Shown here in pieces: positions 13,580 through 21,272 of a stretch of 25,378 nucleotides of DNA. A model generated the notes under the pieces. The model was not told where the DNA came from and did no database searches. It saw nothing but the letters and a program-made list of their open reading frames with translations. The position numbers and the translations under genes were made by a program. Numbering within the stretch: the first letter of the stretch is position 1; every line of letters begins with the position of its first letter. The DNA is from a virus. The stretch covers positions 1-25,378 of IMG/VR virus record IMGVR_UViG_3300046009_010253, one strand, 5' to 3'.

Positions 13580-15022
13580 GTGATTAAAGAAAAAATAACA
13601 ATCGGTTTAAATGGAAAAAATGGCATAATCATATGCGATCATTATCTGCTTAAATTGGTAAGAGAGAAGTTCTCCGTCCCTAATCCTTCATATACGGCGA
13701 GAAAATTCTCCCCTCGCAAATATATAATAACACCTTCAGGTTCATTTGAAATAGGTCTATTCCATGAAATAAGAACCTACATCGAAAGCCTAGACATTCC
13801 AATCGAATTGGTAGTTTTAGATGATTTTGCTAATGCATTCTCCCCTAAATATGGGGATTATGAGATAGAAAACATCGATGGGTTCACTTACTACGATCAC
13901 CAGAAAAACACCATAGCTGAATTTCTTAAGTATGGGAGAGGGATTGGGTTATTAGCAACTGCATCTGGTAAAGCTCTCATAATAGGGGGTCTTGTTAAGA
14001 CTCTACTCAAGTATAACAATGATGCGAGAATTCTAATCATTGTCCCTAACACATCCTTGCTGAATCAGCTATATTATTCGTTTATAGACGAGTTTAATCT
14101 GCCCGTAATATCTAGATTCGGTGATAAAAATGTTCCCGATTGGGGCAAGAATGTTATAATCGCGAACTCTCAAATATTGACATCTGATATACCCTATTCG
14201 GTCGATAAGTTTAAAGATTTTGATTGTGTTATTGTCGATGAGGTCCACAGATTGGGCGAAAAGAATAATCAGATCAACAAAGTAGTCCATAATATCCCTA
14301 CACACCATAGATTCGGGTTAACAGGAACATTACCCGATAATCTATTAGCAACATGGAATGTTGTTGGTAAAATCGGTCCTATTCTTTACGAGGAATCATC
14401 TTACGATATTAGGCAGAAAGGGACTGCTTCCGAAATCAAGATAAAGATTATTATATGTGAACATCAAGGTGAACCTGAGAAGCCTGTTAGAATAGGAAAG
14501 AACCCTTTACTTCCAACGGCATACTACAATAAAGAGAAAGAATTCGTTTATTCGAACGGGACACGCAATGAGATAATCCATAAAATAGCCCATCGGTGTA
14601 ATGGTAACGTTCTCATATTGGTGGACACTATCGATCACGGTACATTACTCTATAATAAGCTGTCAACGGGTGATAAGCAAGTCTTTTTCATTCAAGGGAG
14701 CACAGATACAGCCGAACGCGCAAGGATCATCGATCTTATGGAAGAATCCGACAATATTATCTGTATTGCCATGTCGCAGATTTTCTCCACAGGTATTTCT
14801 ATTAAAAATCTACCCTACGTTATTTTTACGGCTATCGGTAAATCAAATGTGAAGATTTCACAGTCAATCGGTAGAGCAATGAGACTTCATAAAAACAAAG
14901 AAGAAGCGGTGATATATGATATTTCGGATAATACCGAGTATTCCATGGATCATTTGAAACAGAGGTTGAAACTGTATCGGAAGGATAAGATACCGTTTGA
15001 GATTAAAAGAATCAAGTTATAA
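13580..15022 (+). CDS. uvsW: UvsW-like SF2 DNA/RNA-DNA helicase
   Basis: 480 residues (T4 UvsW is 503), starting with GTG at 13580 because a stop codon immediately precedes it in frame. Motifs are the Q-like YYDHQKN at 104-110, Walker A ATASGKAL (126-133), DEVH (219-222), GLTGTLPD with TGT at 247-249, FSTGISIKNL, and QSIGRAMRLHK with R432 and R435. The N-terminal 90 residues correspond to the UvsW arm domain. UvsW unwinds R-loops and branched DNA and drives the switch from origin- to recombination-dependent replication. The residue after the Walker A lysine is A132 instead of Thr or Ser. T4 UvsW itself has an unusual loop (SAGRS), so this may still be active. Confidence 0.93.
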   Translation: MIKEKITIGLNGKNGIIICDHYLLKLVREKFSVPNPSYTARKFSPRKYIITPSGSFEIGLFHEIRTYIESLDIPIELVVLDDFANAFSPKYGDYEIENIDGFTYYDHQKNTIAEFLKYGRGIGLLATASGKALIIGGLVKTLLKYNNDARILIIVPNTSLLNQLYYSFIDEFNLPVISRFGDKNVPDWGKNVIIANSQILTSDIPYSVDKFKDFDCVIVDEVHRLGEKNNQINKVVHNIPTHHRFGLTGTLPDNLLATWNVVGKIGPILYEESSYDIRQKGTASEIKIKIIICEHQGEPEKPVRIGKNPLLPTAYYNKEKEFVYSNGTRNEIIHKIAHRCNGNVLILVDTIDHGTLLYNKLSTGDKQVFFIQGSTDTAERARIIDLMEESDNIICIAMSQIFSTGISIKNLPYVIFTAIGKSNVKISQSIGRAMRLHKNKEEAVIYDISDNTEYSMDHLKQRLKLYRKDKIPFEIKRIKL

Positions 15023-15026
15023 TTTT

Positions 15027-15788
15027 ATGGCAAGACCTAAAAAACAAAAAGATGTAATTGAAGATGAGGAATTAGATTTCACAGAAGATGTGGAACTTGA
15101 AATCCTCGATGAAGATGTCGAACCAATCGTCACCCCCAAAGTTCGAAAAAATAAAAAAGAGACAGAGATTTATATTCGACCCGAAGAAATGTGGGATGAA
15201 TTGAGAAACTATTATCTATCTCTAGGAGACAATTATGATTGGACAGAACAGAAAATTAAAGATAAGAACGATGAATTATATCCGCCGTTCCCTTTAAGAT
15301 TAGCATCGATGATCAATGAAATAGCAGAGCGCATGACATATTTGCCTAATTTCGTCAGATATTCATGGAAATCAGAGATGGTAGGAGATGCTGTCCTTAA
15401 GATGGTAAAAGCTGTTCGTGATTGTTCTTTCAAAGGTTATTCTACCGATAAAATCGTTAAGACTGTCGAGCGTAATGGTAAGAACTACTTCTACCACTAC
15501 GATAGACGGAATAAATTAAGAGAAAAACACATTAAACCTGATGCAACCATTGAAGAGAGGGACGATGGGTCGTATATTACCTACAAGAGCGATCCATTTA
15601 ACTATTACACTGGAATTTGTGCGAACTCTTTCATCAACAGAATTAAGAAAGAGAATCAGGCAAAAGACACATTAGATGCATATCAGGTTATGACATGGGA
15701 TAGAGTTTTGGCGACCGAACAATATCAGAATGTCCGTAGACCTAAAGTTATGGAGAGCGATGAAAATGAATCCTTTTACGAAGAATGA
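15027..15788 (+). CDS. 55: Late sigma factor gp55
   Basis: 253 residues from the ATG at 15027; an in-frame TTG at 14997 lies in the uvsW end. T4 gp55 has 185. The core matches: FPLRLASMINEIAERMTYLP at about 88-107, NFVRYSWKSEMVGDAVLKMV at 108-127 (region 2 helix for the -10 element and core RNA polymerase) and PFNYYTGICANSFINRIKKENQ further on. Two additions are visible: an acidic/lysine-rich N-terminal extension of about 75 residues and an insert of about 45 residues between the core helices. The end, ESFYEE, is short, acidic and aromatic like the sliding-clamp-binding tail of gp55. It directs host polymerase to TATAAATA late promoters, and such boxes precede the minus-strand genes here. It overlaps gene 47 (ATGA). 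Confidence 0.85.
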   Translation: MARPKKQKDVIEDEELDFTEDVELEILDEDVEPIVTPKVRKNKKETEIYIRPEEMWDELRNYYLSLGDNYDWTEQKIKDKNDELYPPFPLRLASMINEIAERMTYLPNFVRYSWKSEMVGDAVLKMVKAVRDCSFKGYSTDKIVKTVERNGKNYFYHYDRRNKLREKHIKPDATIEERDDGSYITYKSDPFNYYTGICANSFINRIKKENQAKDTLDAYQVMTWDRVLATEQYQNVRRPKVMESDENESFYEE

Positions 15789-16774
15789 AAACTTTAATTG
15801 TCGGCGATTTACATGCAGGTATCAATAGAAATAATTCTATATACCATCGAACTCTATTGAAATATGCCCTATGGATTAAACGTCTATGTGTGGAGCGTGG
15901 TATAAATCATATCATTCAACTGGGGGATGTATTCGACAATAGAAATCAGATATCGGTTGAGACACTGAATATTGTATCGAAATTCTTTGAGATATTGAAA
16001 GATTTCACCATTGACATAACTATAGGAAATCACGATGCACTGTATAATGATCATTCTAAAGTGAATTCTCTTGTCCCTTTTAAGGAACACCCCAATATCA
16101 CCATTCATGAAAATGTCACCAAAAGAGGAGATATGGTTTTCACCGGATGGGGAGTGAAATTGGAGGATATTCCTGAATGTCGCCTTCTATTTGGTCACTA
16201 TGATACGATTGGCTTCGAGCTTCAGAAGGGTAAAGTGTCTTCGCATGGATTTAAAGCATCAGATTTAATGGAAAAAGTGTCTGGGGCAGTCTATACGGGG
16301 CATTATCATCGTCCGCAACTGAGACATTACAATAAAAAACCTCTACATTACGTGGGAAGTGCATATCCTTTAGATTGGAACGATGCCGATGATACAAAGT
16401 TTGTTTATATCTTAGATACTGATACTTTAGCATTGGAAACTATCGAAAATACCGTCAGTCCTCGTTTCAACTACATCAGAAACGAAGAAGACTTGGATAA
16501 AATCGAGGGTAACTTTGTTTCTATAAAATATACCCTTGGCGAAGTGGGTGATAAATGGGTCAGTAAAATTCAAGCATTCAAACCACTGGCAGTAAAGACA
16601 GAACTCCTCAGTGATAATGTTAAACAGATCGAAACAGACATTGCCGACTTTAAGGTCGTCAAGATTGAAGATATCATAGAAGAATGGGTAACTGCATCGC
16701 TAGCTAACATAGACGATGACAGTAAGAAAGAAGTTGCAAAACTTGCAAAGATGAGGTATATTAACAAAAAATGA
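15785..16774 (+). CDS. 47: Recombination nuclease subunit gp47 (SbcD/Mre11-like)
   Basis: 329 residues (T4 gp47 has 339). It is a metallophosphoesterase of the Mre11/SbcD type with all signature motifs: GDLHAG (D8, H10), LGDVFDNR (D48), GNHD (N82, H83, D84), FGHYD (H138) and GHYHRP (H173, H175). With the Rad50-like gp46 it resects double-strand ends and degrades host DNA. Gene 46, normally next to it in T4-type phages, is not found: the next gene, starting at an ATGA overlap, is a glycosyltransferase. Gene 46 is presumably elsewhere in the genome. Adjacency to gene 55 is as in T4-like cyanophages. Confidence 0.93.
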   Translation: MKTLIVGDLHAGINRNNSIYHRTLLKYALWIKRLCVERGINHIIQLGDVFDNRNQISVETLNIVSKFFEILKDFTIDITIGNHDALYNDHSKVNSLVPFKEHPNITIHENVTKRGDMVFTGWGVKLEDIPECRLLFGHYDTIGFELQKGKVSSHGFKASDLMEKVSGAVYTGHYHRPQLRHYNKKPLHYVGSAYPLDWNDADDTKFVYILDTDTLALETIENTVSPRFNYIRNEEDLDKIEGNFVSIKYTLGEVGDKWVSKIQAFKPLAVKTELLSDNVKQIETDIADFKVVKIEDIIEEWVTASLANIDDDSKKEVAKLAKMRYINKK

Positions 16775-17604
16775 ACAAATTCAAAGACGAAACGGCTGTT
16801 ATTGTAATAACATGTAATAGAGAGGGTTTTTTCAAAAACCTTGTATCCTCTATTGATCGATCAGCAGTAGGCAAGATTTATGTAGTAAATGCAGGTGATA
16901 GGTACTCTGAATATCCAGATGATGTCGAGATAATTACTCCGAAACGAAATCCAACTGTTGTGGGAATAGCAAAAAATCTTGGTCTTCGTCGCGCTAAAAA
17001 AGATGGATTCAAATATCTCTTTTTAGTAGAGGACGATGTTGTTATAAAGGATAACAAAGTATGGGAGGAGTATATTCTTACTGCCGCAGATAGTGGCTTA
17101 TGGACTGCCCAATTGAGCTATGGAGCACATGGAGGTATCGGTGGAGGAAATGTTAATACTGATGGGACTCCTAAGAAGAGAATGACCCTCAAATATACCA
17201 ACAAAGAAGTCGATCTATATCTATACTCTTTCCAAGCATTTACCTTGATCCATGCAGATCATTTAACGGATAACGTGTATTTCCGTGAGATATATTCAAA
17301 TGCCGCCGAACATCTCGACCAGCACCAAACTATCTTCCTTAAGGAACATAAAGGTCTTCCTATCATGTGGCACCCTGATATATGCAATTCGTTTTTATAC
17401 ATATCTGATCAGGATTCAGATCATGCATCGAGTGTCATTAGAAAAAGTGCAGACTTTATTAAAAATTTCAACGATGCATGGGGTATCTTCAAAGAGAAAT
17501 TTGGTTATTATCCTCAAGAATCACCTAAATTCAGTGCAGAGAATGTCCATTCCATGCTTGAGGATATTGAGGGTAACTATGCCCAGAAAGAACTTCTTCA
17601 ATAA
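16771..17604 (+). CDS. GT-A glycosyltransferase (family 2-like)
   Basis: 277 residues. The start AVIVITCNREGFFKNLVSSI (9-28) is the nucleotide-binding strand and helix of GT-A enzymes. GIAKNLGLRRAKKDG (65-79) is the helix before the metal site, and FLVEDDVVI gives the DxD-like E87, D88, D89. Later AEHLDQHQTIFLKE and a His-rich stretch may hold the acceptor site and base. Donor and acceptor are unknown. Its ATG overlaps the gene 47 stop, so it is expressed with the recombination genes, an odd place for a sugar enzyme. T4 also has a glucosyltransferase (agt, for modified DNA) near gene 47, so modification of DNA cannot be excluded, though the sequence looks like a glycan enzyme. Confidence 0.8.
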   Translation: MNKFKDETAVIVITCNREGFFKNLVSSIDRSAVGKIYVVNAGDRYSEYPDDVEIITPKRNPTVVGIAKNLGLRRAKKDGFKYLFLVEDDVVIKDNKVWEEYILTAADSGLWTAQLSYGAHGGIGGGNVNTDGTPKKRMTLKYTNKEVDLYLYSFQAFTLIHADHLTDNVYFREIYSNAAEHLDQHQTIFLKEHKGLPIMWHPDICNSFLYISDQDSDHASSVIRKSADFIKNFNDAWGIFKEKFGYYPQESPKFSAENVHSMLEDIEGNYAQKELLQ

Positions 17605-17607
17605 ATA
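17600..17607 (+). promoter_or_regulatory. TAAATA box 5 nt before a small gene
   Basis: AATAAATA, containing the stop codon of the glycosyltransferase gene, is followed by 5 nt (aacat) and the ATG at 17613. The spacing is identical to that of the minus-strand late-type boxes, so the small gene may be transcribed late. Confidence 0.4.
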
Positions 17608-17612
17608 AACAT

Positions 17613-17837
17613 ATGAATACCACAGCTAAAAGAATAGGCGATCTACAATCGGTAGACAATAAAAACAGACGTTTCGGTTCCACCAATAAGTATAATTTCA
17701 TTCGAGTCCAACTCGAAGATGGAAAAGAGGTTCCTCTTCTTTTCACCGATAAAGAAATACTTAATGCTCGAATTCGTGCCCAGAAAAACCCTGAAGATTT
17801 GCCCAAAGTTTCAACCTTTAGGAATCTTTTTGATTGA
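17613..17837 (+). CDS. Small protein of unknown function
   Basis: 74 residues. It is basic at the start (TTAKRIGDLQSVDNKNRR), then YNFIRVQLEDGKEVPLLFTDKEI, strand-turn-strand, then a helix (LNARIRAQKNPEDLP). The pattern resembles small beta-rich phage proteins but no family is assigned. Its last 20 bases overlap the end of the convergent receiver-domain gene. A TAAATA box 5 nt upstream suggests possible late expression in addition to read-through from the glycosyltransferase gene. Confidence 0.7.
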   Translation: MNTTAKRIGDLQSVDNKNRRFGSTNKYNFIRVQLEDGKEVPLLFTDKEILNARIRAQKNPEDLPKVSTFRNLFD

Positions 17838-18246
17838 TATCAGAAACTATCTGTTTCACGTTATCAGGACTTGGTGCAATACTAGCCTTAGGAATATAGC
17901 TTAAAATTTGATCTCTACCGTCTGGATTCCCACTATGAATCCATACATTTTCTCCCATATTTCCTTGTTGAGCTAAGAATTCTGCAACTTGCGACCCCTT
18001 CTCCCCTTGGGCTAGGTCATAATCTAGGCTATAATGGGTAATATCACGATTTTCTCCGATATACAGTATAGCATCGGTCGCATTATCAACAATGTTGACG
18101 TTTTCTAGGATTATACCGTTTTTCTTTAGGTAAATTTTAAACATATTCTGAAGCATCAGGTTATCCTCGACGAATAGAATTTTATAATTCGATGTCGGGA
18201 CTTGTTGCTCTTGCACTAATTGGAAAAACTCTTTAAATGAGATCAT
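17818..18246 (-). CDS. Receiver-domain protein with head-targeting-like N-terminus
   Basis: 142 residues. After MISFKEFFQLVQEQQ, close to the MKTxxEFI-x-E start of T4 internal proteins, residues 22-130 form a response-regulator receiver fold: YKILFVEDN (E27, D28), SLDYDLAQG with the presumed phosphoacceptor D75, WIHSGNPDGRDQI (S105) and the conserved lysine K120 in PKASIAP. LDxDL plus HSxNP is typical of the receiver subgroup linked to cyclic phosphate processing (cREC), not of classic two-component regulators. No DNA-binding or output domain follows. The TGTAAATA box 5 nt before the ATG indicates late expression. A receiver that travels in the head could act on host signalling or nucleotides after injection. 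That is inference. Confidence 0.75.
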   Translation of the reverse strand: MISFKEFFQLVQEQQVPTSNYKILFVEDNLMLQNMFKIYLKKNGIILENVNIVDNATDAILYIGENRDITHYSLDYDLAQGEKGSQVAEFLAQQGNMGENVWIHSGNPDGRDQILSYIPKASIAPSPDNVKQIVSDINQKDS

Positions 18247-18251
18247 GGATA

Positions 18252-18259
18252 TATTTACA
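18252..18259 (-). promoter_or_regulatory. Late-type promoter box (TGTAAATA)
   Basis: The minus strand reads TGTAAATA, 5 nt (tatcc), then the ATG at 18246. It is divergent from and adjacent to the early promoter at 18261-18289. Confidence 0.6.
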
Positions 18260-18260
18260 C

Positions 18261-18289
18261 TTGATCAGGCATGTGTATTGATGTATAAT
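18261..18289 (+). promoter_or_regulatory. Early-type promoter TTGATC-17-TATAAT of the sugar cassette
   Basis: TTGATC (18261-18266), exactly 17 bp, TATAAT (18284-18289), 7 nt, ATG at 18297. It is the only clear promoter for the ten-gene run to 25034. The predicted RNA starts at about the ATG. Confidence 0.75.
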
Positions 18290-18296
18290 ATTGTAT

Positions 18297-19088
18297 ATGC
18301 GTATAGGTATAGGGATAACGACATGGAAAAGAGCCGATGATTTCAAAGAGCTACTTTCACAGATAAAGGACTTAGATGATCGTTTTTTCTTTGCATTCGT
18401 TTTCGACGGACCTTTTACCGTCAACAATGAATACGACTTCAAATACATTGCTGATTCTCTCGGTTCTAGATATAAAAATTACAGATATGGGGTGAATGTG
18501 GGAGTTTCGAAGGTCAAAAACAAGTGTATCGATCTTCTAAATGAATTCGATGTGGACTTTATATTCCTTCTCGATGATGATATGATGGTTTTGGACACCA
18601 AAGTTTTTGACCTTTACATCGAGGCACATAAACGTAGTGGCTTGGAACACCTTATGTTCTCCCATGTGGATAAGAACACCACCACATACACACTAATGGT
18701 GGCCGAAGATTTCGGAATTACTACACATAGCCTAGCACAAGGAGCATTCATGTTTTTCACGAAGGATCATCTTCGGAAAATAGGTAAATTCGACGAGGGG
18801 TTCAAGAATGCATTTGAGCATATAGATATGACATATCGATCATATACCGCACAGGAATTACCTTTTTGGTTCTTTCTAGATGTTTTAGGTAGCGATAAAT
18901 GTCTGAAGGAAAGGGGTAATCCCTCAACGATTACGAATAAAGAACCCTATACTCTTAATATACAGAAATCATCCATTCGATGGATGGAGAAGTATGGTAA
19001 AAATGTCGCGGATATACCTAGATTACCTGTCACGATACTAATAGATAGACTAAAGAAAATTAAAAATGAAAATAGTTCTAGGAGTTAA
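18297..19088 (+). CDS. GT-A glycosyltransferase, family 2
   Basis: 263 residues from the ATG at 18297; an in-frame TTG two codons upstream overlaps the promoter region. MRIGIGITTWKRADDFKELL is the nucleotide-binding start of GT2 enzymes, GVNVGVSKVKNKCIDL the following helix, and IFLLDDDMMV holds the metal-binding DDD (93-95). AFEHIDMTYR is the GT2 acceptor-side ED/HxD-type motif. It is first in a ten-gene glycan/methyl cassette and probably adds a sugar to a phage or host surface glycan. The sugar is unknown. Its end overlaps the next gene by 23 bp. Confidence 0.85.
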   Translation: MRIGIGITTWKRADDFKELLSQIKDLDDRFFFAFVFDGPFTVNNEYDFKYIADSLGSRYKNYRYGVNVGVSKVKNKCIDLLNEFDVDFIFLLDDDMMVLDTKVFDLYIEAHKRSGLEHLMFSHVDKNTTTYTLMVAEDFGITTHSLAQGAFMFFTKDHLRKIGKFDEGFKNAFEHIDMTYRSYTAQELPFWFFLDVLGSDKCLKERGNPSTITNKEPYTLNIQKSSIRWMEKYGKNVADIPRLPVTILIDRLKKIKNENSSRS

Positions 19089-19848
19089 CTTATTTGGCGA
19101 CGAACATCGTCATAGAATTTCAAGAGAAAGTTATAAAAGGCTTTCTGATAAGTTTGGTATCTCGCTGTTAAATCTACAGTTCGAAGGATTACCCCCTACG
19201 TTTGAAGATGAACGATTTGAAACCAAACATATCCTAAAGATTTCATCAAAAGATTTAATTCCTGAGTCTTTTAAGACCCTTCCGACTATGAAGGACTGTT
19301 TCGATGCATTAGCATCCACGGAATGTGATTATTTTATCTTCACCAATGATGATATTATCATATCACCGACATACATTGAACTGTTTCTTGCCACGCTTAA
19401 GGATAGTTATCCATCGAGTAGATTGTCCATCAAAGAATTGGCGACCTTAGAAGATGAAATTACTGCAATAGACCATTATCAGGTTGCAGGATTTGATGCA
19501 TTTATAATTAAAAAGGAATGGTGGTTGAAGGTAAGGGATTATTTCCCTAATTATATTCTCGGTAAACCATGCTGGGATGTCCATTATGCAATGCTTTGCA
19601 TGAGACATGGCGACAGTATGTTATGTAATAAATGGCCCCCTCCTACCTTCCACATTGCACACGATTTAGTGTCTTTCGATGATTGTCCAGAAAAGAAATA
19701 TAATGAAAGAATATTTTGGGAAGACCATATTGCCGATTCTAAGATATGGAATTTATACCTACATAAGGTTCTCTTAAAAAGACCAACACAATACATATCT
19801 GTCTTCGGGAATGAAGAAGAATTGGAGAAAATTTATTTTAAACTATGA
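19066..19848 (+). CDS. GT-A-like glycosyltransferase
   Basis: 260 residues. The start MKIVLGVNLFGDEHRHRI is followed by the metal-site stretch CDYFIFTNDDIII with NDD at 94-96, as in GT-A enzymes. VAGFDAFIIKKEWWLKVRDYFPNYILGKPCWD resembles the acceptor-side region of such enzymes. The C-terminal third is rich in Trp, Tyr and His. Donor and acceptor cannot be told. The gene overlaps both neighbours (23 bp upstream, ATGA downstream at 19845), so it is part of the cassette. Confidence 0.7.
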   Translation: MKIVLGVNLFGDEHRHRISRESYKRLSDKFGISLLNLQFEGLPPTFEDERFETKHILKISSKDLIPESFKTLPTMKDCFDALASTECDYFIFTNDDIIISPTYIELFLATLKDSYPSSRLSIKELATLEDEITAIDHYQVAGFDAFIIKKEWWLKVRDYFPNYILGKPCWDVHYAMLCMRHGDSMLCNKWPPPTFHIAHDLVSFDDCPEKKYNERIFWEDHIADSKIWNLYLHKVLLKRPTQYISVFGNEEELEKIYFKL

Positions 19849-20597
19849 GAAAATTGGGAATAATTCAACCTGGGAAAATAGGAGACATCATCATATGTCT
19901 TCCCATCGCTAAATGGTATTATGATAGAGGCTATGAAGTTATTTGGCCAGTTAATAGGGATATTATCGATAATTTTTATCAAGAAGGAAAACATAATTAT
20001 GTTCCTTATGTGAAATTTTTCCCTATTGAATACGATTGTCATGTTGCACGTAGGTTATGCGCAGCCCACGACTGTAATACCATCATCGATTTATCGTTTA
20101 CTATTCCAGGGGCACATGTAGGTAATACCTATTTCTATCTGAACCAATTTGATTACACCTTCGACGAACTGAAATACCATATTGCTAATGTTCCGACTTA
20201 CGAAAAGTGGAACCTGCAAGTGAAAAGAAACATGGAAAAGGAAAACCAATTAGTAGATTTCCTATGCAACTATTCGGAAGATGAATATGATGGGTTTATT
20301 CTTGTCCAAGAATCATCTTCTGATCAAAAGAGGGAGGTGGATGTTTGTAATCCTAGACTACATAGGATAAATATTAAACCCGTATCGGGATCGGTTTTTG
20401 ATTGGATATCTACTATCGAAAGGGCATCAAAAATATGCGTAATCGAGAGTAGTATATCTAACATGATCGATCAATTAAAAATCGATGTTCCTGATATGAC
20501 ACTGATGATGAAACATGGTTATTATGGTCCTAAGCTACATCATGGCGATTTATTACGGGGAGAGCCTTTATTACGAGGAAAATGGAAAAAAGTATGA
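19845..20597 (+). CDS. GT-B-type glycosyltransferase (family 9-like)
   Basis: 250 residues. IIQPGKIGDIIICLPIAKWYYDRG (7-30), with GKIGD at 10-14, is the N-terminal loop and helix of family 9 (heptosyltransferase-like) enzymes. YEVIWPVNRDIIDNF continues the Rossmann half. The C-terminal half has GFILVQESSSDQKREV and a RASKICVIESSISNMIDQL segment, where family 9 enzymes bind the nucleotide sugar. It is shorter than bacterial heptosyltransferases (about 320-350), so the fold may be trimmed. The start ATG overlaps the previous stop (ATGA). Confidence 0.65.
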   Translation: MRKLGIIQPGKIGDIIICLPIAKWYYDRGYEVIWPVNRDIIDNFYQEGKHNYVPYVKFFPIEYDCHVARRLCAAHDCNTIIDLSFTIPGAHVGNTYFYLNQFDYTFDELKYHIANVPTYEKWNLQVKRNMEKENQLVDFLCNYSEDEYDGFILVQESSSDQKREVDVCNPRLHRINIKPVSGSVFDWISTIERASKICVIESSISNMIDQLKIDVPDMTLMMKHGYYGPKLHHGDLLRGEPLLRGKWKKV

Positions 20598-21262
20598 AGT
20601 ATCAAATATATAGCGGATTTTGCAAAAATGTAGACCCAAAAAAATATGCAAACCTATCAGCAGATGAGTGGTTTGAAATATGGTATAAAAACACCATTAG
20701 TATAAGCCATTCTGATATTTTTATATTTGGGCCGGACGTTCCGAATTTAACGAATAAAAATGGAATATATTCCATAGGAGAATATACTAATTTAGGTCAT
20801 GGTGGTGATTATTGGAATGGTTCTAGGGAAGGACGTTGGTGTGGATGGGTGACTGGCGTTGCATTAGGAATGATCCATGCATATGCGTGTAATAGTGATT
20901 TTATATACAAAGAACAAGATTGTTTATGGTTCGGCGATACCATAATTTCACAGATGTACCAAGATTTAGGAGATACTGATATTGTGATGGGAACATGTAA
21001 ACTTATGGGGACTGCCAACTCTTTATTTTTAGTTCCAAGAAATAAAATATTGGACGTAATTGCCTCATTAATCCCGACAGATGCAAAGACTCTTCTACCG
21101 GAAGATAGATTCAAACGTATTCCTAATTCGTCGCGTTTAAGTTTTGGATATGATCGAGATCGACCTTTTGATATTTCCAAGTTACCTTTTTATGTTCAAC
21201 AAGTGACTGATACTGAACTTGAGTCCTTAAAGTCTATTGACAACAGTACATCGAAAATTTAA
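20594..21262 (+). CDS. Putative glycosyltransferase-like protein
   Basis: 222 residues from the ATG at 20594, which forms an ATGA with the upstream stop; an ATG at 20582 would add four residues. SHSDIFIFGPDVPNL, GWVTGVALGMIHAYACNSDFIYKEQDCLWFGD (the EQDC is a DxD-like site) and ANSLFLVPRNKILDVI have the strand-helix-metal order of a GT-A fold, but the match is loose. No transmembrane segment. Assigned mainly from the fold pattern and its position within the sugar cassette. It could be another sugar-nucleotide enzyme. Confidence 0.5.
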   Translation: MKYQIYSGFCKNVDPKKYANLSADEWFEIWYKNTISISHSDIFIFGPDVPNLTNKNGIYSIGEYTNLGHGGDYWNGSREGRWCGWVTGVALGMIHAYACNSDFIYKEQDCLWFGDTIISQMYQDLGDTDIVMGTCKLMGTANSLFLVPRNKILDVIASLIPTDAKTLLPEDRFKRIPNSSRLSFGYDRDRPFDISKLPFYVQQVTDTELESLKSIDNSTSKI

Positions 21263-21265
21263 ATA
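21260..21265 (+). promoter_or_regulatory. TAAATA box 7 nt before the methyltransferase start
   Basis: TAAATA overlapping the stop codon of the upstream gene ends 7 nt before the ATG at 21273. It could be a late-type promoter inside the cassette, or only an A-rich start-codon context. Confidence 0.25.
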
Positions 21266-21272
21266 ATACCAT

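Noticed and set aside
20809-21180. Minus-strand open frame of 123 codons
   Set aside because: Antisense to a coupled cassette gene with no start signal or recognised domain.
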